Assembly: GCA_028688475.1 (NCBI GenBank)
Contig: JAQTYB010000009.1
Location: 1 to 41,911 of the forward strand
Length of the DNA: 41,911 nt
Direction: 5' to 3'
From: Elusimicrobiales bacterium
Lineage (GTDB): Bacteria > Elusimicrobiota > Elusimicrobia > Elusimicrobiales > Elusimicrobiaceae
Position 1 is the stretch's first letter, and each line of letters opens with the position of its first letter. The translations under genes and the position numbers were made by a program. Of this stretch, positions 1 to 7,626 are shown piece by piece. Below the pieces are notes generated by a model. The model saw only the letters and a program-made list of their open reading frames with translations, made no database searches and was not told the DNA's origin.

Positions 1-84
1 GTCTTGAGACGGAAAAAGAAATCTCGCACCGACGATTACGGTACGATTCTTATTTGGCTTGACAGGCAATATTACATCAGATGA
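1..84 (+). CDS. possible 3' end of a gene entering from the left
   Basis: Frame 1 is open from the first base to a TGA at 82-84 (27 codons, ending DRQYYIR). The stretch is basic and shows no recognisable domain. It could be the last part of a gene truncated by the window edge or chance. The other two forward frames stop sooner (TGA at 5-7 and 58-60). Confidence 0.2.
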   Translation, partial: VLRRKKKSRTDDYGTILIWLDRQYYIR

Positions 85-159
85 GTGCCACTTGAAAAAA
101 TACAAGGGGTTTTTCTGCGGAATCTAAATGATCGCTGCTCCTATTTTCTAAACAGGTTG

Positions 160-1038
160 TTATGGAGAGCGCGGGGATTTAAGCCGACGTGACAAAATTA
201 GGGCTAATACTATGCTCAAAGCTAATCCTGCCACAATTATAACTAGGGTCACAATATCCGGGAAACCGAAAAGGCCGACCCCCGCCAGAAGGCCTGACAT
301 GACAATCAACAATATCCCCCGCCACCCATAAAGCAGGAAATATATCACCCATAGCGTTATCAGAAAATATCTGGCGGCACGCCCTTTGCGCCACAGGAAA
401 ACCCCGGCAAAAAGCAGTATGACAGGGATGGCGGACGTGACCAATATCAATCGTCTTATCGCTGGCCCTCCGCTAAGCCTGTCGAGTTGAGTGGCAATAT
501 CTGGTTTTTCTCTGCGCTTCTTCTGTTCCGCCCGTGTCGCGCGCTGCTCCTGGGGTATAATTTTACCGCTGCCGGCGTATTCAAGGAGTTCGGAAATGGA
601 GAGTCCATTGCCGGAGATGCCATAATGCCCTCCTTCTATGTCAACAACGATTTCCGGATAAGGCCTATTGTTGAAGCAGGTCTGTGCGACCCAGGCCGCC
701 TCCCAACCATTTTTAAGGCGTCCCTCTTGTATTTGGGCATCGGTGCATTCAGAATTAGCCACTTTTGGTCTTTTAAGTCTCTCCACTTCTTGCAGTAGCG
801 ATAATGAGGAAGGTGTTATGAAATACGCACTCAGCGAATCATCGCCGCGCATATAAAGTATGTCGTCGCCGAAGTCGGACTTCCGCATTCTTTTTTTAGG
901 CGGAAATTCAAGGACATTATCTGAGGTGCTGTCCCACTTGGTGTCCTGTGTAGCATTCGACGCCTGTGAGTGAGCAACCACCAACAGCGGTGTTAAGACA
1001 AGTAAACCTATGAAGAGGCGGCGCAAATTTGGTTTCAT
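160..1038 (-). CDS. secreted/membrane protein of unknown function
   Basis: 292 residues, not assigned to a family. A signal peptide covers about residues 1-26 (basic MKPNLRR start, hydrophobic core, cleavage near HSQA). A soluble exported region follows to about residue 190. The C-terminal 100 residues contain three or four strongly hydrophobic helices (about 195-217, 222-240, 242-258, 262-283), then a basic end. The exported part has two Cys (near ECTDAQ and QTCFNN), which could form a disulfide. The start is the ATG at 1038, preceded by a plausible sigma70 promoter. The gene is more AT-rich than most of the window. It stands alone, with a repeat-rich interval upstream. The N-out, C-membrane layout could suit an anchored sensor or scaffold, but no function is claimed. 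Confidence 0.75.
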   Translation of the reverse strand: MKPNLRRLFIGLLVLTPLLVVAHSQASNATQDTKWDSTSDNVLEFPPKKRMRKSDFGDDILYMRGDDSLSAYFITPSSLSLLQEVERLKRPKVANSECTDAQIQEGRLKNGWEAAWVAQTCFNNRPYPEIVVDIEGGHYGISGNGLSISELLEYAGSGKIIPQEQRATRAEQKKRREKPDIATQLDRLSGGPAIRRLILVTSAIPVILLFAGVFLWRKGRAARYFLITLWVIYFLLYGWRGILLIVMSGLLAGVGLFGFPDIVTLVIIVAGLALSIVLALILSRRLKSPRSP

Positions 1039-1079
1039 GCGGTTTCTCTTGAGGAAATGAAACGTGCTTTCTATAATGT

Positions 1080-1108
1080 ATTAAAGCTAGTTTAACATAT
1101 TCTGTCAG
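1080..1108 (-). promoter_or_regulatory. sigma70-type promoter for the 160-1038 gene
   Basis: On the minus strand, CTGACA (1108-1103) and TTTAAT (1085-1080) are separated by exactly 17 bases, each 5 of 6 to consensus, about 42-47 bases upstream of the ATG at 1038. Confidence 0.55.
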
Positions 1109-1121
1109 GTGTTTTCCCAAT

Positions 1122-1150
1122 ATATAAACCGCGATACAATATAAACCGCG
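1122..1150. repeat. short direct repeat, two copies
   Basis: ATATAAACCGCG occurs at 1122-1133 and 1139-1150, a 17-base period. It lies between the promoter of the upstream gene and the first inverted-repeat element. It could be a regulator site or chance. Confidence 0.3.
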
Positions 1151-1198
1151 TTAAAAAATACCGGTGGGAAATATGGGTGAGGGGAGGTTGGGTACTTA

Positions 1199-1353
1199 CC
1201 CAGAAATTGCAGTTGAGCAGCGGAATTCGACGAAAAACGGCTTCGCATCTCCGGCACAAAAAAGTGCTTACAGGCAACAGTCCTGCTCGCACTTTTTTGT
1301 GCCGAATCTGCCTCGCCCTTTTTCGTCTCGGTTTCTCGCTATCAATTTCTGGG
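1199..1353. mobile_element. MITE-like inverted-repeat element, copy 1
   Basis: A 155-bp imperfect palindrome bounded by CCCAGAAATTG (1199-1209) and its exact complement (1343-1353). A central hairpin has arms GCACAAAAAAGTGC and its complement around an ACAGGCAAC loop region. One arm carries GGAATTCGACG and the other ACCGAGACG, a mismatch shared with the other copies at 1511, 5507, 5884 and 36238. Flanks are CTTA and TTTA, so a target duplication is imperfect here. It contains no plausible gene; open frames across it are by-products of the palindrome. Confidence 0.75.
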
Positions 1354-1359
1354 TTTATG

Positions 1360-1495
1360 CATATGGCAGGCTCATGCAGCAGTTGCGGACATCGTCCAGT
1401 TTGCGGAGCCAGTTTGGCATCTGAGTGCGTAACTCTGGTGCATCCGGTAATAATAGCCCTGTTTCCGGCACTTTGCCATGCAGGGCTATTTTTCT
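1360..1495 (+). ncRNA. candidate structured small RNA with intrinsic terminator
   Basis: Three successive hairpins lie between two repeat elements with no convincing coding frame. First, GGCTC (1369-1373) pairs with GAGCC (1406-1410) and encloses GGAC-ATC-GTCC (1387-1397). Second, GCATC-T-GAGT (1417-1426) pairs with ACTC-T-GGTGC (1432-1441), including one G:U pair, around GCGTA. Third, ATAGCCCTG (1453-1461) pairs with CAGGGCTAT (1481-1489), followed by TTTTCT. The last has the form of a rho-independent terminator although no plus-strand protein gene precedes it. No known RNA family or riboswitch was recognised. Confidence 0.35.
1453..1495 (+). terminator. rho-independent terminator
   Basis: A 9-bp perfect stem (1453-1461 with 1481-1489) with a 19-base loop and an immediate T-rich tail. 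It faces the plus strand, where no protein gene ends, which is the main argument for a small RNA upstream of it. Confidence 0.5.
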
Positions 1496-1506
1496 GCCCT
1501 TTTCGC

Positions 1507-1674
1507 CTAGCCTGAAAGCTTCAGTTGATTGCGAGAACCGAGACGTAAAAGAGCGAAATGGATTCGGCTCAAAAAAATGCGAGCAGGCTCGTTGCCTGTG
1601 AGCAGTTTTTTTGAGTCGGAGCCATGAAGCTATTTTACGTCGAATTCCGCAAGCAACTGAAACTTTCAGGCTAG
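1507..1674. mobile_element. MITE-like inverted-repeat element, copy 2, with CTAG flanks
   Basis: A 160-bp element (1511-1670) bounded by CCTGAAAG and CTTTCAGG and flanked on both sides by CTAG (1507-1510, 1671-1674), read as a 4-bp target duplication. It is close in sequence to the copy at 5884-6043 but in the opposite orientation: the GAACCGAGACGTAAAA arm is on the left here. The centre is a hairpin with A/T-run arms around GCAGGCTCGTTGCC. It carries no coding capacity. Confidence 0.85.
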
Positions 1675-1685
1675 CACCGCCTTAG

Positions 1686-1751
1686 AGCCTGTTCACAATC
1701 TCCGTATTCTGCTGCAAGCGGCGCTTTCGCTGCGAAGATTGTGAACAGGCT
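1686..1751. repeat. 66-bp palindromic element at the end of a gene
   Basis: AGCCTGTTCACAATCT (1686-1701) is repeated perfectly inverted at 1736-1751. The 34-base interior contains a smaller AGCG/CGCT hairpin. It lies 8 bases past the stop of the minus-strand gene ending at 1760, so its transcript would fold just after the coding region. There is no T run, so it is either a processing or protecting hairpin or a small REP-like repeat. Confidence 0.55.
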
Positions 1752-1759
1752 GAGACATG

Positions 1760-3826
1760 TCATAACCGGAATGCGAGGCCCGCGAAAAGCGCAAGAGCCA
1801 ACCCCGACAATAAAAGCCCCGTCTCGAACCAGGGATCGCGGTAATAAATCTCGGCATCGGCACGGCCTGCGGGCATAGCGATTGAAAGTTGTCCGTCCGC
1901 ATTCGGTTCCACCTGCGCCCGCACACCGTTTACCAGCGCGTTGAAAAAAGGGTTATAGAGCACATTCGCCACCGCCACGGCGGCGGGGCCGCTTTTTTTT
2001 GAAATGAATACGCTGTTGACTGAAAAACGGTATTCCAGACCCAGGCCGTCGTTCGTGCCCGGCAGATAAACCGGCGGACGCGCATGCGGGTCCAGAAAAA
2101 TAGTGCGGGTTGCGTCGTTCCATTCGCGGCGCATGTCCAGAGCCGCAAAATCTTTTTCATAAACCGGAAGGAAGGAATTTGCCACTATGTACCGCCGCAC
2201 CCCCCAACAGCGCAAATGCGGCGCCATCCCAGCCAGTTCGCCGGATTTCACGGGAGCAACCGCCGGAGCGGCAAGATAGCCGGTTGCTTCGGCATTTGGT
2301 TTCGGCACCAATACCTGGTAACCCGCGAAATAATCGTAACCCCATAACGTGGCATAATTGAAGGCAACCAGCCCCGAATAATCGGTGGTTGGCAGAGCGG
2401 TGCCGTTGACCATGTCGGAATTCGGGGGAGCGATGGCCAGGATTCTGCCCGAAGTGTCGGGACCGGGCAGAGGTATGCGCAGCGGCACTTTCTCCGCAAA
2501 GTTTGAGAAATTTCTGGGCGGCAATGCCAAATAAAGCAACGCGAAGTTTGATATGGTCAGCGCCAGCGCAACCGTGAAAACGGTTGTCTTGTGCGCGCGG
2601 CGCGACTCGAAAACGGCATAGCCCGCCACGCCCAGGGCGATCAGCAGAAAATCGGAAAAAAGCACTAATTTGAAGTTGTAACGAAACCTGTTCATTATCG
2701 GGATGACATAAAGTATCTTGTTAATGAGCCCGACGGACCAGACCAGCGCTATCGCAAGCAGCGCCGCCGCCGATTTGGCTTGCGGGGTTAGAGTTTTGAA
2801 ATTGCGCGGCGCAAGCGACCGGACTGCGAAAAACGCCATTACCCATCCCACATGCGCGTAGCACGGCAGAAAAGCATCCAGCCAGGAGTGTCGGCGGAAA
2901 ATCCGGCTAAAAATTTCGCTTCGTAAAATCCAGCCGGCTTTTATGGGCAAAACCAGGCCTTGCAACCATAACAGCAACTTATTTCTGCCGGAGGCAAAAT
3001 CGGAATAAGGAAGCGGAACGCTTCTGTCAGCCGAAATCCGGGCCAGATGCCACATAGGCAGCAATAGCGGCAGAGCCAGCGCTGCGGTCAGGATATGACT
3101 TGACAGGTAACGCAGCAAGGCGGCACGCCCCGGTTTTTTGCCGCTGAAAAATCCGCAGAGCAGCAGAAATAACGTTTCAAAAACAACGCAGTAGATGAAA
3201 TACTGCACATAGCCGGTGTAGAAAAGCCCCAGCCTCACCGCCGTCAGCGCGCAGATTTCCGCTAATCCGCCCGCTGTTTCCAGCACCAGCGTTGAGAACA
3301 AAAGCATCAGCGGGAAATAAACAACCACAGGGCAAACAACGGGCCAGTTGGAACTCATGTATACCGCAAAACCGTTAAGCGGCCATGCCAGACCTCCCAG
3401 GAAAGCCGCCCTGCCGCCCACGCCGGTTTTTTTCAGGAAATGGAACATCGCAGGTCCGCCGGCTACGAGGTGCAGTATTATATAGATGTCTACCGCGGCG
3501 AAAATATGTCCGAATAACAGTTTGCTCAATCCAGCGGCGAGGTATGCAGGCGGGTAAAGGGTTGCCGTTTGCCCCATGGCGAGGAACGGCGTGCCCAAAA
3601 ACTGATGAAAATTGAACAGAGCCAAACTGCCGCTAATCAATGCGCGCCAGTTATGGGCCAGATAGCCAAGATAATGGACGCGGTTGTCGTCCTGAAGGAA
3701 ATAGTAGGGGTGGCGCAGTTCAAGCACCACGAAGAATGCCGCCAGTAAGGCGGACAGAATCCAAGCGTTCGCCCCGACCGCTTTATCGTGTGGCGCGGGT
3801 ACGGGATTTGTCACCTGATAATGCAT
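1760..3826 (-). CDS. large polytopic membrane protein (YfhO/GT-C-like)
   Basis: 688 residues from the ATG at 3826 (MHYQVTN); an in-frame extension to 3871 is less likely because it lies deeper in the upstream gene. About a dozen hydrophobic helices occupy roughly residues 20-420. A soluble region follows to about residue 650, then a last hydrophobic segment at the C-terminus. The first periplasmic loop has acidic LQDDNR after helix 1, as in GT-C glycosyltransferases and YfhO-type proteins, where early acidic residues bind the donor or metal. The C-terminal soluble part (TGRILAI, GYDYFAGY, RRYIVANS) is typical of YfhO-like proteins. It overlaps the preceding gene by 44 bases, so the two were probably co-translated. 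Likely role: transfer of a sugar or other group onto a lipid-linked or surface polymer; the substrate is unknown. Confidence 0.65.
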   Translation of the reverse strand: MHYQVTNPVPAPHDKAVGANAWILSALLAAFFVVLELRHPYYFLQDDNRVHYLGYLAHNWRALISGSLALFNFHQFLGTPFLAMGQTATLYPPAYLAAGLSKLLFGHIFAAVDIYIILHLVAGGPAMFHFLKKTGVGGRAAFLGGLAWPLNGFAVYMSSNWPVVCPVVVYFPLMLLFSTLVLETAGGLAEICALTAVRLGLFYTGYVQYFIYCVVFETLFLLLCGFFSGKKPGRAALLRYLSSHILTAALALPLLLPMWHLARISADRSVPLPYSDFASGRNKLLLWLQGLVLPIKAGWILRSEIFSRIFRRHSWLDAFLPCYAHVGWVMAFFAVRSLAPRNFKTLTPQAKSAAALLAIALVWSVGLINKILYVIPIMNRFRYNFKLVLFSDFLLIALGVAGYAVFESRRAHKTTVFTVALALTISNFALLYLALPPRNFSNFAEKVPLRIPLPGPDTSGRILAIAPPNSDMVNGTALPTTDYSGLVAFNYATLWGYDYFAGYQVLVPKPNAEATGYLAAPAVAPVKSGELAGMAPHLRCWGVRRYIVANSFLPVYEKDFAALDMRREWNDATRTIFLDPHARPPVYLPGTNDGLGLEYRFSVNSVFISKKSGPAAVAVANVLYNPFFNALVNGVRAQVEPNADGQLSIAMPAGRADAEIYYRDPWFETGLLLSGLALALFAGLAFRL

Positions 3827-5489
3827 AGATAATGGACAGGTTCTTGTACGCGGGCGCGAAACCGGGCGCAATCGCGATGGCCCGCTTCAATTCGGCGACA
3901 GCATTGCTTTTATCGCCCAGTTCGAACAGCAGCGCGCCCTTGTTGGAGTGAAAATCAGGATTGCTCGGGTAACGCGCTATGCCTTCGTTGTAAAACAGTA
4001 ACGCCCGCCGCGGCAGCCGCAACCGCTCGCATGAGGCTGCGCCATCCAGTATCGCCTGCGGATAGACACGCGCGGGGTTGGCCTTGAAAGCATTCTCCAG
4101 CGCGGCAACCGACTTCTCGTATTTTCCGTCTACAAAGTACATGGAAACCAGTTGCGACCACGCCTGCGCTTCTATATTTTTTCGATTTTGCAAAGGCGGC
4201 AGCCAGCAAAGCGATACGAGCGGCAACGCCAAAGAAGCGCGTACGGCAAAACCGCGCAAGTTTGCATGGAATTCCCGTTCGGTCAATCGTGCCAGCAATG
4301 CGCCCGCAAACGGCAGCAGGAATACCACCATCGGCAGTCGGTAGCGGTCCGATATGAATGTAACAAGAACTGAAAGCGCATACGCCGCCGCGCATAAACA
4401 CAAAAATATGCCTTTCCGGTTGCCTCCCGCGAATGCGAACATGCCTAACAATCCCAATGTGCAGGCCAATCCGTAGCCCAAAATCGGCCAGGACAGCACG
4501 GTGCCGAAATTGCGCGCGATAAAATCCGCGGCATATTCGTCCGGCGGCTCGAACCAGTTCCAGAAAAACCGCAGCTTGCGCCAGTTCAGGGCGAACCAGT
4601 CGGCGGGATGGTTTGCAATTTCCAGCAGCCCTTTCCTGAACCAGAACGCGGATACCTCCGACGGTTTCAGTTTATGTCCCGCTTCCAGCTCCGCTATTTG
4701 AGCAGTCTGCGCCTCCTCTTCCAACGGGGCTGAGGAAATGCCCGGCGGATAGTCCGTAGAGCCCGCCAGACGCGGATTGTTGCCCATATAAAAGACAAAT
4801 CCGTCCGTATAATTTATAGGCACAAAGTCGCGGCTGGCCATATAATTATGCAGAGTCGCCGGCAATATCGGCAGGATTATGCCCAGAGCAAACGCCGGAC
4901 AAAGACGCCGCATGGTGGCGCGCCAATCCCGGTTTTCCCAGAACCAGAAAAGCGGAACCAGCGGAACCAGCAGCAGCGCATTCCCGCGCGACAACGCGGT
5001 AAATCCAGTCGCAAGGCCGCACAAGAACGAATCTCGGCGATTCGCTGAATCGCCTGCCCGCAAAGCCGACAGGCATAGCAACGACATCCCCAAAATAACC
5101 CACGTTTCTTTCAATAATAATGCGGCTTGAAATATGAACGGTTTGTAGACAGCGGCCAGCAGCCCAGCGAAGAAACCGGCTTTTTCATCGAAAACACGCG
5201 CTGTTATCCGCGCAATCAAGAGGCAGGTGAACGCGGAAGCCGCCGCTTGCAGCAAAAACATCATACTGTCTTTCACGCCGAAAACTTTATAAACGCCGGC
5301 CAGAAAATAAGGATAAAAAGGCGATTGATAAAACGCGCGCTCCCTTAAAAATCTGCCGGACAGTATTGCAAGCGCCCAATCCTTATGAACCCATGCGTCC
5401 ACGTGCGGATTGGCATAATAAGGAGTGTTCGACCATTGATACAGGAAAAACAGGCGCAGGGCGAGGGCAAACGCAAAAATCAAAAGCAT
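3783..5489 (-). CDS. GT-C family glycosyltransferase with C-terminal TPR region
   Basis: 568 residues from the ATG at 5489, just before the first membrane helix (MLLIFAFALALRLFFLYQW). The first periplasmic loop carries HVDAWVHKDWA, resembling the acidic catalytic site after helix 1 in ArnT/PMT-like enzymes. About ten helices follow, then from about residue 460 two or three TPR-like repeats (YEKSVAALENAFKANP, FHSNKGALLFELGD, AVAELKRAIAIAPGFAPAYKNL). Expected role: moving a sugar from a polyprenyl-phosphate donor to a periplasmic acceptor, with the TPRs binding a partner or substrate. The same frame stays open upstream to an ATG at 5747 through the inverted-repeat element at 5507-5667. Neither start has a good ribosome-binding site, so the true N-terminus is uncertain. 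It is followed by the 1760-3826 gene with overlap. Confidence 0.7.
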   Translation of the reverse strand: MLLIFAFALALRLFFLYQWSNTPYYANPHVDAWVHKDWALAILSGRFLRERAFYQSPFYPYFLAGVYKVFGVKDSMMFLLQAAASAFTCLLIARITARVFDEKAGFFAGLLAAVYKPFIFQAALLLKETWVILGMSLLCLSALRAGDSANRRDSFLCGLATGFTALSRGNALLLVPLVPLFWFWENRDWRATMRRLCPAFALGIILPILPATLHNYMASRDFVPINYTDGFVFYMGNNPRLAGSTDYPPGISSAPLEEEAQTAQIAELEAGHKLKPSEVSAFWFRKGLLEIANHPADWFALNWRKLRFFWNWFEPPDEYAADFIARNFGTVLSWPILGYGLACTLGLLGMFAFAGGNRKGIFLCLCAAAYALSVLVTFISDRYRLPMVVFLLPFAGALLARLTEREFHANLRGFAVRASLALPLVSLCWLPPLQNRKNIEAQAWSQLVSMYFVDGKYEKSVAALENAFKANPARVYPQAILDGAASCERLRLPRRALLFYNEGIARYPSNPDFHSNKGALLFELGDKSNAVAELKRAIAIAPGFAPAYKNLSIIYALSGDKSRTRATR

Positions 5490-5502
5490 CCGCCAACTGT
5501 TA

Positions 5503-5671
5503 TTAGCCCGGAAATCGCAGTTGGCTGCGAGAACCGAGACGGTGGATGCCGAGGACAGTTCGACGCAAAATTTGGAGCGAATAGCTGTAGCTATTCGCGA
5601 GAAATTTCTGCAAAGAAATGTCCCGGCAGCCGCCGTCGAATTCCGGAATCCAACTGCGATTTTCTGGTTAG
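5503..5671. mobile_element. MITE-like inverted-repeat element, copy 3, with TTAG flanks
   Basis: A 161-bp element (5507-5667) with ends CCCGGAAATCGCAGTTGG and CCAACTGCGATTTTCTGG, flanked by TTAG on both sides (5503-5506, 5668-5671). One arm has GAACCGAGACG, the other GGAATTCGACG, as in the other copies. The centre is a GCGAATAGCTGTAGCTATTCGC hairpin shared with the copy at 36238. Element plus one flank is 165 bp, exactly 55 codons, and the minus-strand frame of the glycosyltransferase gene runs through it without a stop. Confidence 0.85.
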
Positions 5672-5747
5672 CGCAACAGGAATCGTCGTCATATAAGAGA
5701 GTCCGTTCGCTTTCGAAAAATGAAGTGGTTGGGAATTTTAGCGTCAT

Positions 5748-5879
5748 AAATCAACTGCACGTTTTTTTGCCATAGGCGCCGTGCAGCCGGACTAATGCTA
5801 GCATTTTTAAAACTGTACTATTTCTTTCGCAACTCGACGTGCCCGCATCCTCCCAGACGCATGTAAGTCGAGCAAGGGT
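5748..5879. other. intergenic region upstream of the glycosyltransferase genes
   Basis: About 130 bases without a gene. A weak minus-strand promoter may be present: TTGCGA, 17 bases, TAAAAA, reading from about 5832 to 5804. CTGCACG and CGTGCAG form a 7-bp stem around a T-run (5757-5787). Nothing stronger is visible. Confidence 0.3.
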
Positions 5880-6047
5880 TTAACCTGAAAGTTTCAGTTG
5901 ATTGCGGAATTCGACATAAAACGGCTTCATGGCTCCGACTCAAAAAAGCTGCTCACAGGCAACGAGCCTGCTCGCATTTTTTTAAGCCGAATCCATTTCG
6001 CCCTTTTACGTCTCGGTTCTCGCAATCAACTGAAACTTTCAGGTTAA
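5880..6047. mobile_element. MITE-like inverted-repeat element, copy 4, with TTAA flanks
   Basis: A 160-bp element (5884-6043) with perfect ends CCTGAAAGTTTCAGTTG and complement, flanked by TTAA (5880-5883, 6044-6047). It is the closest relative of the copy at 1511-1670, in reverse orientation. The TTAA on its right provides the TAA stop codon of the pldA gene (minus strand, 6046-6044), so insertion was at the very end of that gene. Confidence 0.88.
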
Positions 6048-7015
6048 TAAGAAAAAGAAAGTCCGGCAAAACCTCTGTGTCCGAACTGGTTGAACCGCAG
6101 CAGGGTTTCTCCGTAGCCATACCAGTATTGCAGGTAAAACGCAAAATTCATATCCGGTATCCGCTGGCGGAATTGCACTTCATAGGAAGGTTTGCCCGCA
6201 TCGCGGAATATAGGCGTTTTAATATCTAACTGGTGGTCTTTTAAAAAGCCGCCCCATAGAAAATTCCTGACGCTGGCTCCTATTTCCCCCCGTCCCATAT
6301 AGTCAAGAAATCCGGCGCCGCTGCCGATAGATTGAAGATAGCCATCTTGTTCGCAATAACCTGATGCTTCCCAGAGTTTGATATGCAATAACGCCTTGTC
6401 CGATATAAAAGAGCCGGTTATTCCCGGTTTTTCCTCCGATTCAAGGCCGAGATTGAGCAGAACATATTGCCGGTTCCAGCTTCGCGACTGCGCTCCGGCG
6501 AGACCGTTGGATTCGTGCTCAAGAAGGCCTATGACTATGTTGCGCAGTTTGAACGCTCCCAGTATCGCGGCGTTGACCGGATAATCCAGAAAAAACTCAG
6601 GGTTATAGTTGCTTTCCTCAAAAGGTGCTGAGGGTTGTCCGACATTCCACAGGGATTTCTGCGTATAGGCGACATAAGCCGGAAAAAGATTATATTTGAG
6701 AACATACAAGTTCGGCTCCAGCAGACGGAACTTCATGCTTATCTGAAACTTGACCTGGGCATTGTCGTTTCCGGGCCACTGATTGATGGCAAAATAATTC
6801 AGCTTGTGCGCGGAAAGAGGGCTGTCCGCTTTATTTCCAAAGCAGGCGGTTTGAGGCGGTTGCTGTCCGGCGATACTATTCACGTCTTGCGGTTGACTTG
6901 CCGCATCAGTCTGTTGAACCGCCTGCGCGGCGGGAGCTTGCGCGGGAGACTCGCCCGCGCCGTTGCTGACGGCAAAAAAAGATGCAGCGATAAACGCCAT
7001 TATTAGTCTTTTCAC
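6044..7015 (-). CDS. pldA: outer membrane phospholipase A
   Basis: 323 residues. It hydrolyses acyl chains from phospholipids in the outer membrane and is normally active as a calcium-dependent dimer. The catalytic signature is intact: HESNG places His167 and Ser169, and SRSWNR places Asn181. The 14-residue His-to-Asn spacing equals that of E. coli OmpLA (His142, Ser144, Asn156). A signal peptide (about 1-20) is followed by a Pro/Ala/Gln-rich linker to about residue 60 and then a beta-barrel ending in an aromatic residue (GLSFSY), as outer-membrane proteins do. The start is GTG at 7015, overlapping the TGA of the methyltransferase remnant (GTGA); an ATG at 7000 is an alternative. The stop codon coincides with the flank of an inverted-repeat element. 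Confidence 0.88.
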   Translation of the reverse strand: MKRLIMAFIAASFFAVSNGAGESPAQAPAAQAVQQTDAASQPQDVNSIAGQQPPQTACFGNKADSPLSAHKLNYFAINQWPGNDNAQVKFQISMKFRLLEPNLYVLKYNLFPAYVAYTQKSLWNVGQPSAPFEESNYNPEFFLDYPVNAAILGAFKLRNIVIGLLEHESNGLAGAQSRSWNRQYVLLNLGLESEEKPGITGSFISDKALLHIKLWEASGYCEQDGYLQSIGSGAGFLDYMGRGEIGASVRNFLWGGFLKDHQLDIKTPIFRDAGKPSYEVQFRQRIPDMNFAFYLQYWYGYGETLLRFNQFGHRGFAGLSFSY

Positions 7016-7371
7016 AATACTGATGTGTAGACCATGGTGGGCGGGATGTTGCTAAGGACGAGTTCGGAATCCACCGCGGCAAAATGCTTTTCCAAAACGG
7101 GGCGGAGCCGGAAGCCCCTCAAAAACGAAAGAGTGTGCATATATTGGACAAAAACGCCGTCCTTCTTGAGCAGCGGCAGGACGGACAGCCGGAGAAAAGC
7201 CTCGAAATCAATGGAAGAGCACGGAAGCGTGGAAATGATGCAGTCCACATTCCCGCCGCATGCACCGCCGTGTCCGGACGAACGATTCACCCATTGGAAG
7301 GCGTCGTCGTGGATAATAAAAACATCTTTCCCAGAAACGTTTTTGACCAGCTCTCCTGTGAAACAGGATAG
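7012..7371 (-). pseudogene. truncated SAM-dependent methyltransferase (phospholipid N-methyltransferase-like)
   Basis: The frame is open from just after two stop codons (7377-7372) to the TGA at 7014-7012, about 119 codons. What remains is the second half of a class I methyltransferase: VFIIHDDAF (end of strand 3), NVDCIISTLPCSSI (strand 4 motif), then a LLKKDGVFVQYMHTLS segment and a C-terminal beta hairpin. The SAM-binding glycine motif and the N-terminus are missing, and none was found upstream in any frame. A GTG at 7290 would give a 92-residue product, but without the SAM site it should be inactive. Resemblance is to PmtA-type phosphatidylethanolamine or rRNA/lipid methyltransferases. 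The GTGA coupling to pldA suggests the intact ancestor acted in lipid remodelling. Confidence 0.6.
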
Positions 7372-7379
7372 TTATTAGC

Positions 7380-7626
7380 CGAAAGCAAACGCTATCATGC
7401 GCCGCGCCGTTTGCCGGCGAACAGAGTTGCCAACTGATGTGTTTCCGAAAACACCCCCTAATAAACTATACATTATTTCAACCCCTTTTGGGAGATTACT
7501 CCGATAGCTATGTACACGCGCAAATGATTCTCATTCCGTTTTTTGCGGTATCCCGAAAGATACCGTGGTTCCTTTTCCGACTCCGCTGCCTATTTTGTAT
7601 AATAACCGGACAGGCTCTGAGAACAT
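7380..7626 (+). promoter_or_regulatory. regulatory region of the metal-uptake genes
   Basis: A 247-base interval with a Fur-family box at 7523-7535 and a TATAAT at 7598-7603, 24 bases before the ATG at 7627. A possible -35 (TTCCGA, 7575-7580) is 17 bases upstream of the TATAAT. The box lies about 40 bases above this -35, so the main promoter may instead overlap the box. Upstream of it the sequence is AT-rich with several TATA-like words. Confidence 0.45.
7523..7535 (+). promoter_or_regulatory. Fur/Zur-type operator
   Basis: AATGATTCTCATT is a perfect AATGA-N3-TCATT inverted repeat, the core of the Fur-family consensus. The genes downstream look like zinc or manganese uptake, so Zur or Fur control is expected; which regulator binds cannot be told from sequence. 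Confidence 0.6.
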
